A stretch of DNA of 64,000 nucleotides. Source: Eupeodes corollae. Taxonomy: Eukaryota > Arthropoda > Insecta > Diptera > Syrphidae. Numbering within the stretch: the first letter of the stretch is position 1; each line of letters starts with the position of its first letter. Location of the stretch: assembly GCF_945859685.1 (NCBI RefSeq), contig NC_079148.1:138381133-138445132 (forward strand), read 5' to 3'. The position numbers were made by a program, and so were the translations under genes. Shown here piece after piece: positions 11,471 to 21,344 of the stretch. The notes beneath the pieces were generated by a model. The model was not told where the DNA came from. It did no database searches and worked only from the letters and a program-made list of their open reading frames with translations.

Positions 11471-12490
11471 ATGTTAAAGTTACTAATTTTGTCAACGGCG
11501 TTAATATTAGTTAGCAAGTTTGAAAGTACAACAAGTGAGTTAAAAATATCTACAAAAATTCTCCTAAAAACAACATCGTCAACTTAAAATTAGAACTTTT
11601 TGTTATTTTATTTTTGTTTCAAAAATTCCGATCATTTTAAACAAAACTTTCTAAAATTTCCAGGCTTCAAATGGATTCCTCTAAAATCCGGCGATCCAAT
11701 GCCCAAAAACGCCATTCGTTTGGATTCGAATTTCAATAAATACGTTGGACGAATAGAATACTTAAACACCCTGCAGCTGGCCGAAATCCACACGGACTCC
11801 GATTCCGAAAACATCACCCAAGGCGTCCTAATCCTCTATTCCAACGAAATAGTTCGCCATCAATTTGAAGTTCTCACTGCTACCGAACACTGTGAATGGT
11901 TGTGGTATGATAAAACCAATGTTCCCGAAAATATTGTCCGTGGTGGGACTGCTTGGAATTTGGAACCAGCATTTATTTCCAAAAGACAAACATCTTATGA
12001 TGTTGGAATAGCATCGATTTTCCTAACATCAGATAAAATACAATCAAGTCCAAAATATTCCGAAGGCTATACGTATGCTTTGATTTGTGCTGAAAACATT
12101 ACATGGGTGGATGCTACATCGATGAGTGTTCCTTCGAATAGTGTACGAGCGGGGGAGGATAATGGAAATCCTATTTATGTGGCACGACTTTTGGGACCTC
12201 TATCACATGTGCCTGGGAATGTTGTGCCCGGTCTGAATAAGACTCTTGTTATTTTCAAGGACTATGAATTGAATTCATTTAATGTACAAGTTCTTGTCGA
12301 GGAGTCTGAGGAATATAGTTGGCAAAGAATGCAAGCTGGTCAGGGAATTCCCGATTATGCTGTGGTTTGCGGAATATCGGAGAGAAATGATTTGATGTAT
12401 GTGGCAAAAATAGATATCGTTTTTCCAATATTATTCTCCGAAACTAGGAATGTTACTTTTTTTGATATTTTAGTTAAGAATGTTAAATAA
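11471..12490 (+). CDS. secreted DM9-repeat protein (two exons)
   Basis: Exons 11471-11534 and 11664-12490 join through a 129-bp phase-1 intron (donor CAA|GTGAGT, acceptor TTTCCAG|GC) to give 296 residues. Exon 1 encodes a typical signal peptide (MLKLLILSTALILVSKFEST). The mature part is four DM9 (DUF3421) repeats starting near residues 23 (FKWIPLKSGDPMPKNAI), 98 (CEWLWYDKTNVPENI), 167 (ITWVDATSMSVPSNSV) and 239 (YSWQRMQAGQGIPDYA); each has the W-x-G/VP-x-x-A/V core. Four N-x-S/T sites (residues 71, 166, 213, 284) fit secretion. DM9 proteins are common in insects and some bind mannose or microbes in other animals; a role in recognition or digestion is inference. An in-frame ATG at 11600 lies in the intron and would give no signal peptide, so I prefer 11471. 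It is intact, with more balanced base use than its surroundings, and is the only confident host gene here. Confidence 0.9.
11535..11663 (+). other. intron of the DM9 gene
   Basis: Begins GTGAGTTA and ends with a pyrimidine-leaning TTTCCAG. Splicing splits one Ser codon (A|GC). The intron is open in one frame by chance, which would allow an unspliced reading without a signal peptide. Confidence 0.85.
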
Positions 12491-12491
12491 A
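12486..12491 (+). terminator. possible poly(A) signal overlapping the stop codon
   Basis: AATAAA sits across the TAA stop of the DM9 gene. If used, cleavage would follow 10-30 bases later, giving a very short 3' UTR. AATAAA is frequent in AT-rich DNA, so this is only a candidate. Confidence 0.3.
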
Positions 12492-12999
12492 TCTCAAGAA
12501 GTATTCTATTTTGGAATAAGCTTAAAGGTCAAGTTGTTATTTTATTTATTAACGTTTGTTTTGTGTTGGGTTTTCCAATATGAGGTTTTATTTTGAAGAG
12601 ATCTCTATTTGGAAAGCTATCACTTTTAAAGCTGTCTTCTTTTGGCATTTCTATAGTAAGAACTACGTCGTTTCTACAAATGGAAAGAAATCAGGTAATC
12701 GCATTGAAATTGTTAAACTTCTTGGCTCTATTCGTAATTTTGTATTGGAGCCTTTGTTTTAATTGTGCAAAGTATGTTTTTTGAGTTGTGGTATAGAAAT
12801 TAAGTATCAGAATTTAAAATAATAGAAATTCTAACTATGGTATAGACAAATTCTTAAATTTTGGGTAAGAACACTGACTTTGACACTGACTTTAAAAGCT
12901 TTCAGGGTTAAAATAAAGAATGGAAGCATTGATTCCGTATAAGAAAGTTATATGAGCAGAAACAAGCCGCGTTTAACCAAACCAAAATATTTTGAATTT
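12492..12999. other. non-coding stretch after the DM9 gene
   Basis: I see nothing that supports a gene. Overlapping 60-70 codon frames at 12556-12784 lack domain features. Confidence 0.4.
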
Positions 13000-13740
13000 G
13001 ACAATGCTAATTTTAAAGCCTTCAACATTTCGCATTAATATACCTTGGACACGTTTATGACGTGGAACAATTATTCGTATACGCTGACCATCGATCAAAT
13101 ATTACTGCCCCATCATGATGTCCACATGTCCAACAACTTCAACTGCATAACACAACCGCCAAACAATGTACTCTCTGTTACACTCTGGTGGTTCCGAAAT
13201 CTCTCAACATTGTAGGTAACCGAATTGGGTCAAAACCACTCAACCATGTGCGGTTATAAGGCCTGGGTAGTAATAATTGTTATAGCATCGATTCGATATT
13301 ATATTGCTCAGGCTTTAGACTTGGGATTAATTCTCGGTTGCTAATTGAAAAGGTGTCAATATTATCCTTGAGTTTCGTGTAAATGACCATGTTGTCTTGT
13401 AATACTCTACATACCAACGATACCTCGATAACATTATACCGCATGCAGTCCTTATCGTGTTGAGAGTTAAGGTATGTAGAAGTGCAGATTGTGTATCAGT
13501 AAAATCATTATTGCGCTACTTCTGCGGTTCTCATGTTAAAGGTATGAGGTATCCCTTCAAAATACCTTCCTGGAAATAATTCAACGTACATTCCAACAGG
13601 ATTTTCAGTGACAGTGATGTCTGCCATGCAGCCATCAGAAAAAAACAACAACTTTGGAGATACATAAGGTACGTTGATGTACCTTCGAACGATGTCATTC
13701 GTATAGAAAATCTTTTTCTCCGATGACAATCAGAGATAAT
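13000..13740 (-). pseudogene. unidentified decayed coding-like patch
   Basis: Base composition is less AT-rich than the flanks. The best frame (13729 down to 13508, 73 codons) contains KLLFFSDGCMADITVTENPV and VELFPGRYFEGIPHTF, with unusually coding-like codon use. Beyond it the minus strand stays partly open in pieces (for example REYIVWRLCYAVEVVGHVD near 13130 and IIVPRHKRVQGILMRNVEG near 13050) separated by stops. I do not recognise a family. It may be a relic of a transposon gene or of a host gene. Confidence 0.3.
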
Positions 13741-13777
13741 TATTGGTCAGGGTACAGTTACAATAAAACTACTGATG

Positions 13778-13799
13778 CATGTACAATACATGTACAATA
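13778..13799. repeat. two tandem copies of an 11-bp unit
   Basis: CATGTACAATA is repeated twice head to tail, followed by a third partial CATATA. Confidence 0.7.
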
Positions 13800-13803
13800 C
13801 ATA

Positions 13804-14149
13804 TATCTATATTCAACATTCCAATTTTATTAATTAAAATTTCAATTATTCAGTTGACCATTTATCATCTTTCGAAATTTTCATTTTTCAATATAAAGAC
13901 AAATATGAAATGAAATGCTTGATATATCGTATTTCTTTGGGTTTTTTGTTTTTGTCTCAGCAGGCGCTCGAGGGTATTTAACCCCCGAATTTATGTACAT
14001 CCCTTATCCGAAAAAATATTGAATGAAAGTTATGCAATTTTCGTTGGCAAAATTGCTACTTCTCGTCGATACACAAACAATAATTCGTTTGTATTTAAAA
14101 AACAATAATTACACTTCCGTATAAGTGATGAACATACATAGCCATATCT
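13804..14149. other. non-coding stretch
   Basis: No feature is supported beyond AT-rich sequence. Confidence 0.4.
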
Positions 14150-15450
14150 ACTTTAGTGTTTATCTATAGGGTCATTCATTTCGTGGTTTCAGGTTGGAAA
14201 TAATGGAATTTGACAGCTGTCTTTTGAAATTTTCTTATAGCTGAATTACACGGTATAGCTGTTCTTTGAGAAGGTGAAAGGTGTTTGGCTGCATGAAAAG
14301 AACTACCCTGTAATTGTATTGTATGCAGATCCATTTTGACATATAGCAATCTTCGTTCCTAATCTCAAAGAGTATCATGATTTTAGAAAGACATGCATCC
14401 TGATGCCACATAACCGTCCTGTATGTTCAGCGTAAGTGTAAAAAGCTTAGGTAGGCCAGTTTCTAGATAACGCGAGTAATAAGGCATTTTGTTAAACCCC
14501 TACACCTGAGCAGTGCAACACCTAATGGACTTTACCAAAGCATCCAATATTTTATATCTAGATGATCTTGAAAACACAATGACATTCAATTTGCCATTAT
14601 TTCAAACAGTATTCTGCTAATCGGTGAATCATTAGTTGAAGACCTTTTGATGATTCGTAAAGTACGGGCAAACTCAAGAACAAAGATGTTTAAAAAAAAA
14701 TACGGATTCCTCTAGAAAGACAAGCTACCATACGGTGAATAAGCAGGCATCCTTGTATAACACCGATATTTGTTTTAAACCATTCAGATTAAGCTGATCC
14801 ATTTCATAACTCTCTTGAATGTGTGCATAAATGTTTTATTTTGTTGACGTTTTTCGAAGACAGTCCTAGTTGTGAAAGCTTTAGAACAGAGCATTACGAT
14901 CAAAAGCTAATTTGAAATCATTGATCAACAAAAATTCGAATACTTTTTTGCTTTTGGCTTGAAAAGCTTTAACAATTGAAATAAGTGTAAAAAAATTGCC
15001 AAAATCCTGATAGTCTGTTAAGATATTGTAAGAACTAACACCATGTTTCAAGTTGACGAGCTCACCCTCCATAATTGACAGCACTAAGTTGGTCTCCGTT
15101 TTGTGGATTAGAAAAATCACAGGGCTCTTGAATGACCATGGGACTTCTCCTAGTGCGACTATTTTATTGAAAAACTAATAAAAGGAATGAAGAGTAACCA
15201 GCTTTATGCTTGTAGAATTTATACGGAATCAAATCTTCACCAGAAGCTTTTTTATTTTTGCTTTTAAAAACTAACGTTCTTATTTCCATTAAAGAGAGTT
15301 TATAATGGAGAAAGAAAGAAAGAAATCAAAAAACTCTGGCTTCTGAATTTATCAAAAGAAGGCCAATAATCTCCCTGATAGTTTTTTAAAATTCCTTCGA
15401 ACTTTTTATCTGATTTAATGAATATTCATGGTTTTCGAAATCGGTTACAC
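14150..15450 (-). pseudogene. non-LTR retrotransposon RT remnant N2
   Basis: Read on the minus strand: KNKKASGEDLIPYKFYKH (near 15250), the finger-domain A-G-x-D-x-IP motif; PWSFKSPVIFLIHKTE (near 15130), matching the W-x-x-x-x-I-x-L-I-x-K motif; a stretch with FVIKAF-like and INDFKLAFDRNALF (near 14890), the catalytic-Asp motif; then KTNIGVIQGCLL (near 14765), the G-V-x-Q-G-C motif. Stops break all parts and the YADD region is not recognisable. It is heavily diverged; N1-like or RTE-like affinity cannot be decided from these pieces. Confidence 0.6.
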
Positions 15451-15714
15451 TTCTTCAGAATTTGATTGTTAGAAGTATCGCAGTGCATTTTTTGAAATAA
15501 ATTATTTCTAATAATATTGTCCGATCAATTTCTGTTGCAAATACTAGTTTATTGGAAATAACTTCGGTAGACTCAGTCAGTACGTTAAAATTCACTAGGT
15601 TTTTGTCTAATCTTTGGTGTTTCTTGTTTTCATTTCCATTAATTTCAAATTTTCAGATCCTTTCACTTAGTTGTTGTATTATCAATCTTGTCTACAATAA
15701 CTTGCATGCAGTCA

Positions 15715-17150
15715 GAATAGTATCAGCAGCGCTGCATAGAAGGACAAGAGCTGCTCATGAGCTCTATGAGCAGAAGAGGCGAGAGGAACACCAACTTCTC
15801 AGAAGGAAAAAGAAAGAGCATGAAAAACGTGTGGCCGAAGATGTTGAGAGGTTTAAAAGTAGGAATGAAGATCGAAATTTGTATGAACAGGTGAAACGAA
15901 ATTCACAACTGAAGGTTGCAACGATAAAAGTGAAAACATCATAATGGAACCGCATTCAATGCTGAGGGTATGGAAGGACTACTTCTGTCAGACAGGATAA
16001 TCCATTCAACATAGACGACGAAAGCCAACTATCCCGTTCTCCCGACTAAGACGAAGTAAAGATTACCATATCTAAGCTGAAGTCTAATAAAACCTCTGTA
16101 GTGGATTGAATGCCGAGCTCTTTAAAACAGCTGGAGATAAGTTGGTAAGGAGCTTGCACCAAATTATCTGTAAGATAAAGAAGACAGCATGCCATATGAA
16201 GGGAACCTCAGTATTGTTTGCCCGATTCTGAAAAAAGGAGACCCTATTAACTGACGAGCTGTATAAAGCCATGTCTAGTTTAAGCATCCCTGCCAAACTC
16301 GTCCGTTTGTACAGTATGACCATGAAGAAATCACGCTGCTCCTTAAAGGTTGAAAACAACTTAACGGAATCTTTCGATGTCAAACAAGGTTTTAGACAAG
16401 GTAATGCGCTGTCATGTGTTTTTTTTAACATCGTGATTGAAAGAATAGTGCAGAGATCATACGTCAACATTAGAGGTACTTTATTTCAAAAGTCTGTCCA
16501 ATTACTGGCATATGCTGATGACATTGACGTAATCGGAAGAACTCAGCGTAATGTCAATGGGGCTTTTGTAAGTATTGAGGCACAGGCGGCAAAAATGGGT
16601 TTAACGGTTAATGATATCAAAACAAAGTACATGCTGTCGTCTAGAAAGGACACACAACACCGACGGCTTGGCCAAAACGTCACTATTGACATACGTTACT
16701 TGGAGGTAGTGAAGAACTTCGTCTACCTAGGCTCTGCTATTAACGCAGAAGACAACACCAGCCCTGATATCAAACGAAGAATATCTCTTGCTAACCGCTG
16801 TTTCTTTGGGCCAAGAAAGCAATTGATTGGTAAGGTCCTCTCTCGAGGGACTAAAGTGTTGCTATATAAGACCCTCATCATTCCCGTCCTGCTATACGGT
16901 GGCGAAGCAAGGACTATGACAAAAGCGGATTAAAGCACCTTGGGTTGATTCGAGAGAAAAATTCTTTGTTTGATCTACGGTCCCGTATGCATAGAATGTG
17001 AGTGAAGGAGAAGATGAAACGACGAGTAGACTTAGCGAGAAGAGTAAAAGTCCAACGACTAAGATGGCTGGGTCACGTAAAAAGTCTTCGAATCCACACC
17101 CACACGAAAGTACAGTAGAAGAAGACCGCGAATCAGGTGGTGGAATATAT
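15715..17150 (+). pseudogene. RTE-like retrotransposon copy 1 (linker, RT, C-terminus)
   Basis: The linker before RT is Arg/Lys/Glu-rich and coiled-coil-like (HELYEQKRREEHQLLRRKKK near 15750). RT fingers are damaged (LNAELFKTAGDKLV near 16105). The palm is open from 16271 to 16933, with VKQGFRQGNALSCVFFNIVI, LLAYADDIDVIGRTQ and FVYLGSAINAED, so the YADD site is intact. The C-terminus is shifted and partly lost (ESTPTRK and RRPRIRWW near 17110). The endonuclease is missing (5' truncation). Members of this family in databases are often labelled craniofacial development protein 2-like because of their APE endonuclease. It faces the N2 remnant. Confidence 0.88.
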
Positions 17151-19463
17151 AAGCTTTTAAATTATTAAGTTCATACAAAATAATATTTGTTTATTAAAAA
17201 ATCCATTTCTGAGATATCTGGACAGAAAACAAACTAAATAGCTTTGTGAAATACATTCTTTTGCCCAAATTTTGAGATCTTATTACATTATTCCTAACAT
17301 AATAGCATTATGTGATACAAACAAGTTCGGCTTTCTAGAGCACGAGCGTACACAGATCTAGAAGACTTGAGGAAAAAAATGACTTTAAAATGATGTTGAA
17401 TCATCTGAATGTTCTTTAACCCATTGTAGATGCTTACAAGCAAAAGCTCAAATCATCAAATTAAACCAATGGAAGATTAGACTTATCTAGGCCACAAAAG
17501 TACAAATCAATATCTTCAAAATCTCAAAACATGATTTATTTTTACCAAAACTGCAAAAATACAGAAACTTGAAAGGTGCATAAACGAGTATATTTGGTGT
17601 GGTTGGACGAGGAGGAGTAAAAGAAGTTATTGAAAAACTTGGAACATTTTGAGTTTCTGTACTACTCGTTACTTCACATACCTATTCGTGCATTTGGAGA
17701 GAACATTCTTTTGAAAATTGAATTATGAGCAAGGACAAAATGACAAGGATTAAGAGAAAAGGATCCATTTCCTGCTGCACACACACACACATTACAGAAA
17801 ATAACACTTTACATTTACACAATATACATGTTTCAGTATGCTGTGTATGTTTTGTGGTTTTTGGAGAAAATATTTCGAATTAAGAACAATGCAAAATGAA
17901 AGGTACTGAGTGTGTCCTTTCCCCAAAAAAGGATGTCTTAATTTTTGTTTTAATTTTACTCGTTTCGTACTTGAAGGACTTGGGTGTTGGGTCCTATAGA
18001 AAGGACTTTTGCAAGCATTTAACTCTTGGGAATAAATTGTTTCGTTTTATTTTATGTTCTTGTATGAAAAGCTTTTGGATGAAAATGATTTTCGAATTGA
18101 ATCAAGGAATGCAAATTCAGTTTTGAAATTAATTCAAGAAACAAAAGTAAAACAAAGAATAATTGAGCACTATAATGTCAGGAACAAGATTATTGAAAGC
18201 TGAATGATGATGAAGGATTTTAAGCTGATGAAAAAGGAATCAAAGGATTATCATTTGGAATATATTTGACCGTGATAAAATATTGAAGAATTTTGAAGAA
18301 TTGTCAGGAGAGGAATTAAGCTCTAGATATGTCAGAAATCACAAGATTTGTACCTTTTATCTTTATGTTCATCTCAATGGCTATTTTTGTAAGCAATTTT
18401 TGATGAAAAGGGGACAGTTTTCAATTTTACACAAGGTGGATCAAAAGTGACTTCATAATATGAAATTGATAATAATTTTTGAAGATACAATTAAGTTAAC
18501 TTTAGTTAGTCTTTTAAGTATGTCAATAAGCACCTTCAAACAAAAGTAGAAGAGTTATAATATTTTCAAATTAGGTAGAAAATTTTGTTCCACCCTGTAT
18601 GAGGCTGAGTGCAATGTCCTTCTTGTTTCTGGCATGATAGTTAACATTCTTATTTAATTAAAGTTGAAACATTTAAGGAAGAAGATTTTTTGTACTTAAT
18701 TCCTTGCTTCGAAAGCCCAAAATACTTCTTTTATATGAATGGAAATTAATTCAATAGGTACATTAAGATATTCATTCACGTGTGAGGGCCACACCCATAT
18801 AATTATACAGATCTCATTTAACAGGAAAAAAATTCGTCCTATTTTCGCTCTCTCGAATTTTCCAAGGCCTATATTTTTGTAGTTATCCTTTATTCGAAGA
18901 AACACAATACCTACTTATAGGAATATACCAAGGACCAAAGTGACTATACCTTTACATACGAGAAAGTAGTTGTTGTCAATTCTCCGGTGGAACATCTGAA
19001 AATCTTATACCTCTACCGTCCTACACCTATCCAAAATAAAAAAAAAAACGTAGAAGGAATCCAATGGCCTGTATTATTGGATTGGAATGTTAAGTATATG
19101 CGCGTTATAGTCATAAGGATATCAAATATTTTCCAATTCAGGTCGTGTCCAGTAATCATCTGGGCTTCGAGATTACACGTAGGTGTTTTCAACGAACACG
19201 AAAAGCCCACTGAGGAACTCTTTCTTACACTCGCATTTACATAAAAAAAAAGAAGAACTTAACAGAAGAGAAAATGTGGGTCGCAAAACGTTCGCAGATG
19301 GCATATCAGCGGATTGCTGGTGACACATATTAATGGATTCAAAGAAAAGCCTAAAGGCTGCTGGCGTTTGCGTTTGGTCCTCTGTGTTGTCACGATATAC
19401 ACTCGTGGTACATTTATGAACATCATCATTTTTGAAAAAGGCTGCAGGACATGAAGTCAAATA
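17151..19463. other. long non-coding stretch
   Basis: About 2.3 kb without a supported gene. A short CA run occurs near 17780, and a CCACCCTGTATG phrase near 18590 is of a kind often seen at transposon ends, but no partner end was found. Confidence 0.4.
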
Positions 19464-19480
19464 AGTAGTAGTAGTAGTAG
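19464..19480. repeat. AGT/GTA trinucleotide microsatellite
   Basis: Five to six uninterrupted AGT units just before CCTGCCTAACC. Confidence 0.8.
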
Positions 19481-19489
19481 CCTGCCTAA

Positions 19490-20160
19490 CCTGCACCTTT
19501 TTCGGTTGTTGTATATTTGTTGTATAATAGAGTGTGGTGCTAAGTACCTATGCCTTACCACTGCTGCTTCTGTTGCTGCTGCTTCCACCCGCCGTCAACT
19601 TACCAACCACACCACGCCTAGGGTGAAAAACTCCCATCATCATCATCATCGTCATCATCCGGGGAAAATCGAGGTTAAGCGTTTCCGGTTCATTCGCATG
19701 GGACATTGCCGTTAATATGCCCCTTGGGGACATGAGGTTTTTTCGTTGGTCTTGGTGTTTTGTTGTTGTTGTTTGCTGACTTTTATGGGTATTACAAGCA
19801 TTTTGCTGCGTATTGTTTATTTCGCAACAGGCTGAAAATTCCCATACATACATATACATATGTACAATAGGTATATAACCAAAGTGTGGGTACAAATTTC
19901 TGTTGACAGCCAAATCGAAATTGGATTGTTGGCTTTTTTTTCTGATGATGCTGAGGTTGTTGTTGCTGTTTTTGAGAATGAATAATTGATGATAAATAAT
20001 TGCAGTTGGCGGAAATGGTTTGATTTTTTTTTCGTGTTTATGTTTATGTTTAAAATGTGATTTTTCCTTTCCCAAAGGGTTTATTTTCAACATAAAAATA
20101 AAATTATATATTTTTATCTTTGGTTTTGTTCCTGCGAAAGTCATTCAGTTTTTGAATTGT
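19490..20160. other. moderately GC-rich non-coding block, possible regulatory or intronic DNA
   Basis: It contains alternating trinucleotide-rich text (CTGCTG, GTTGTTGTTGTT, CATCATCATCAT at 19635-19659) and less AT-rich unique sequence, unlike the repeat-derived DNA on either side. The composition resembles fly intron or enhancer DNA. The 198-codon minus frame (20144-19548) is low-complexity (MMTMMMMM, TTTT, SSS) and I do not call it a gene. Confidence 0.3.
19635..19659. repeat. CAT trinucleotide microsatellite, interrupted
   Basis: Five CAT units, one CGT, then two more CAT. Confidence 0.85.
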
Positions 20161-21321
20161 TGAATAAAATAAGCAGCATGGAAGCAAAATTGAAAAAAAA
20201 TAGCTCGAAATGTGGTATGAAGTTAAATGGTTTATACTCGTGTTGTTTTCATAGTAAAAAAGATCAGCAAGGGCTAGTTTTTGGTAGAGTTAAGGTATAT
20301 GCCCCTTTTAACATTTGCATTCTTTAATAAAATTGTGTGCAAAGCAAAATTACAAATATCAATTTTGTTTTCAAAACTTTAAATGGTGATGAAAAAAGTA
20401 ATGTTAAAGTTTGAAAATCCGAAAACATCAGGAGCAGTATCAAGAAGGTCTTATGTCAGAAATTTTAGGTACTTAAAATATTATATTTCTCGCACAGAAA
20501 TTCAGTTTTCGCGAAACTGAATTTTTCGCTAAAAAAGAGGAAAGCCAGATTAAGTAATGAGCAGCGTTAATGGCTGAAACACAAACACATTTCAGCTTCG
20601 GCTTCGCCTGAAGTTTACGAGTTCAGCCAAGGGAATTCAATGTATGCTTTCACAATGAAGCTTTGACCTCACGTTTCGTGTGACAATCGTAAGTAAAAGA
20701 ACGTTATGTTACGTAATGTGACTCCAAACGAAAGCTCTAGTTCAAATTTGCTGAACATTTGCTTTGTCTGACAGCTCAACAGCTTAAAAAAAAGGTCAAC
20801 AAACAAAATACATTTGCTTTTTGAAGGATTCTCATTGGTTATTATATTCTATTGCGTAAGCTACTTCCGCGATAAATTTAATTTTTTCGATTTAAAAATT
20901 TATATTTTTAACTACACGAAAAATTAAAGTTAACTTTTGAGAAAAAACAAAAGCTGCTTATGACAAAAGTGCCATTTTAGAAATGTCATTTTAAGCAACC
21001 TCGAAGCAGGTCCATCGTAACGTAGACGAGGCCATAATTTCGCTTGGTTGCAATTTAAGGCATTAGGTTTTAAATTATTTATTAAATTATAAGGCACATT
21101 TTTGCTACTACGAAAAAAACAAAAATAAAACTTTCCAACAATACTATATTTGCGACTCTATAAATACCTCGAGAACAAATGAAAGTATTAACTTCAAAAT
21201 TATTTGATTCTATTGTTGATATTAATGCAATTTTTTAAAAAATTCGGTAATAATTTTTTTTTTAACTAAAACCTGCAAAAAATAACTAAGACCGGTACCA
21301 AAGATTTTCTTCTAAAGTATC
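20161..21321. other. non-coding stretch with a palindrome
   Basis: Unique AT-rich sequence. The block 20490-20760 is less AT-rich and includes the palindrome at 20498-20524. No gene could be supported. Confidence 0.4.
20498..20524. repeat. 27-bp palindrome (11-bp perfect stem)
   Basis: AAATTCAGTTT, loop TCGCG, then AAACTGAATTT. The stem is perfect. It could form a hairpin or be a dimeric protein-binding site. Confidence 0.85.
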
Positions 21322-21344
21322 TTAGGTTAGGTTAGGTTAGGTTA
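21322..21344. repeat. (TTAGG)n 3' tail of LOA-like copy 1
   Basis: Four TTAGG units plus TTA lie exactly at the 3' end (minus-strand sense: CCTAA repeats) of the LOA-like element. A related tail ends the LOA copy at 39644. Confidence 0.8.

Noticed and set aside
19548..20144. 198-codon open frame on the minus strand
   Set aside because: Low-complexity text produced by simple repeats (runs of Met, Thr and Ser from ATG/CAT, TTG and GCT repeats) and AT-rich DNA; no domain, no splice context.
21322..21344. TTAGG run as telomeric DNA
   Set aside because: Only four units, placed exactly at the 3' end of an LOA-like element, with similar runs at other element ends.
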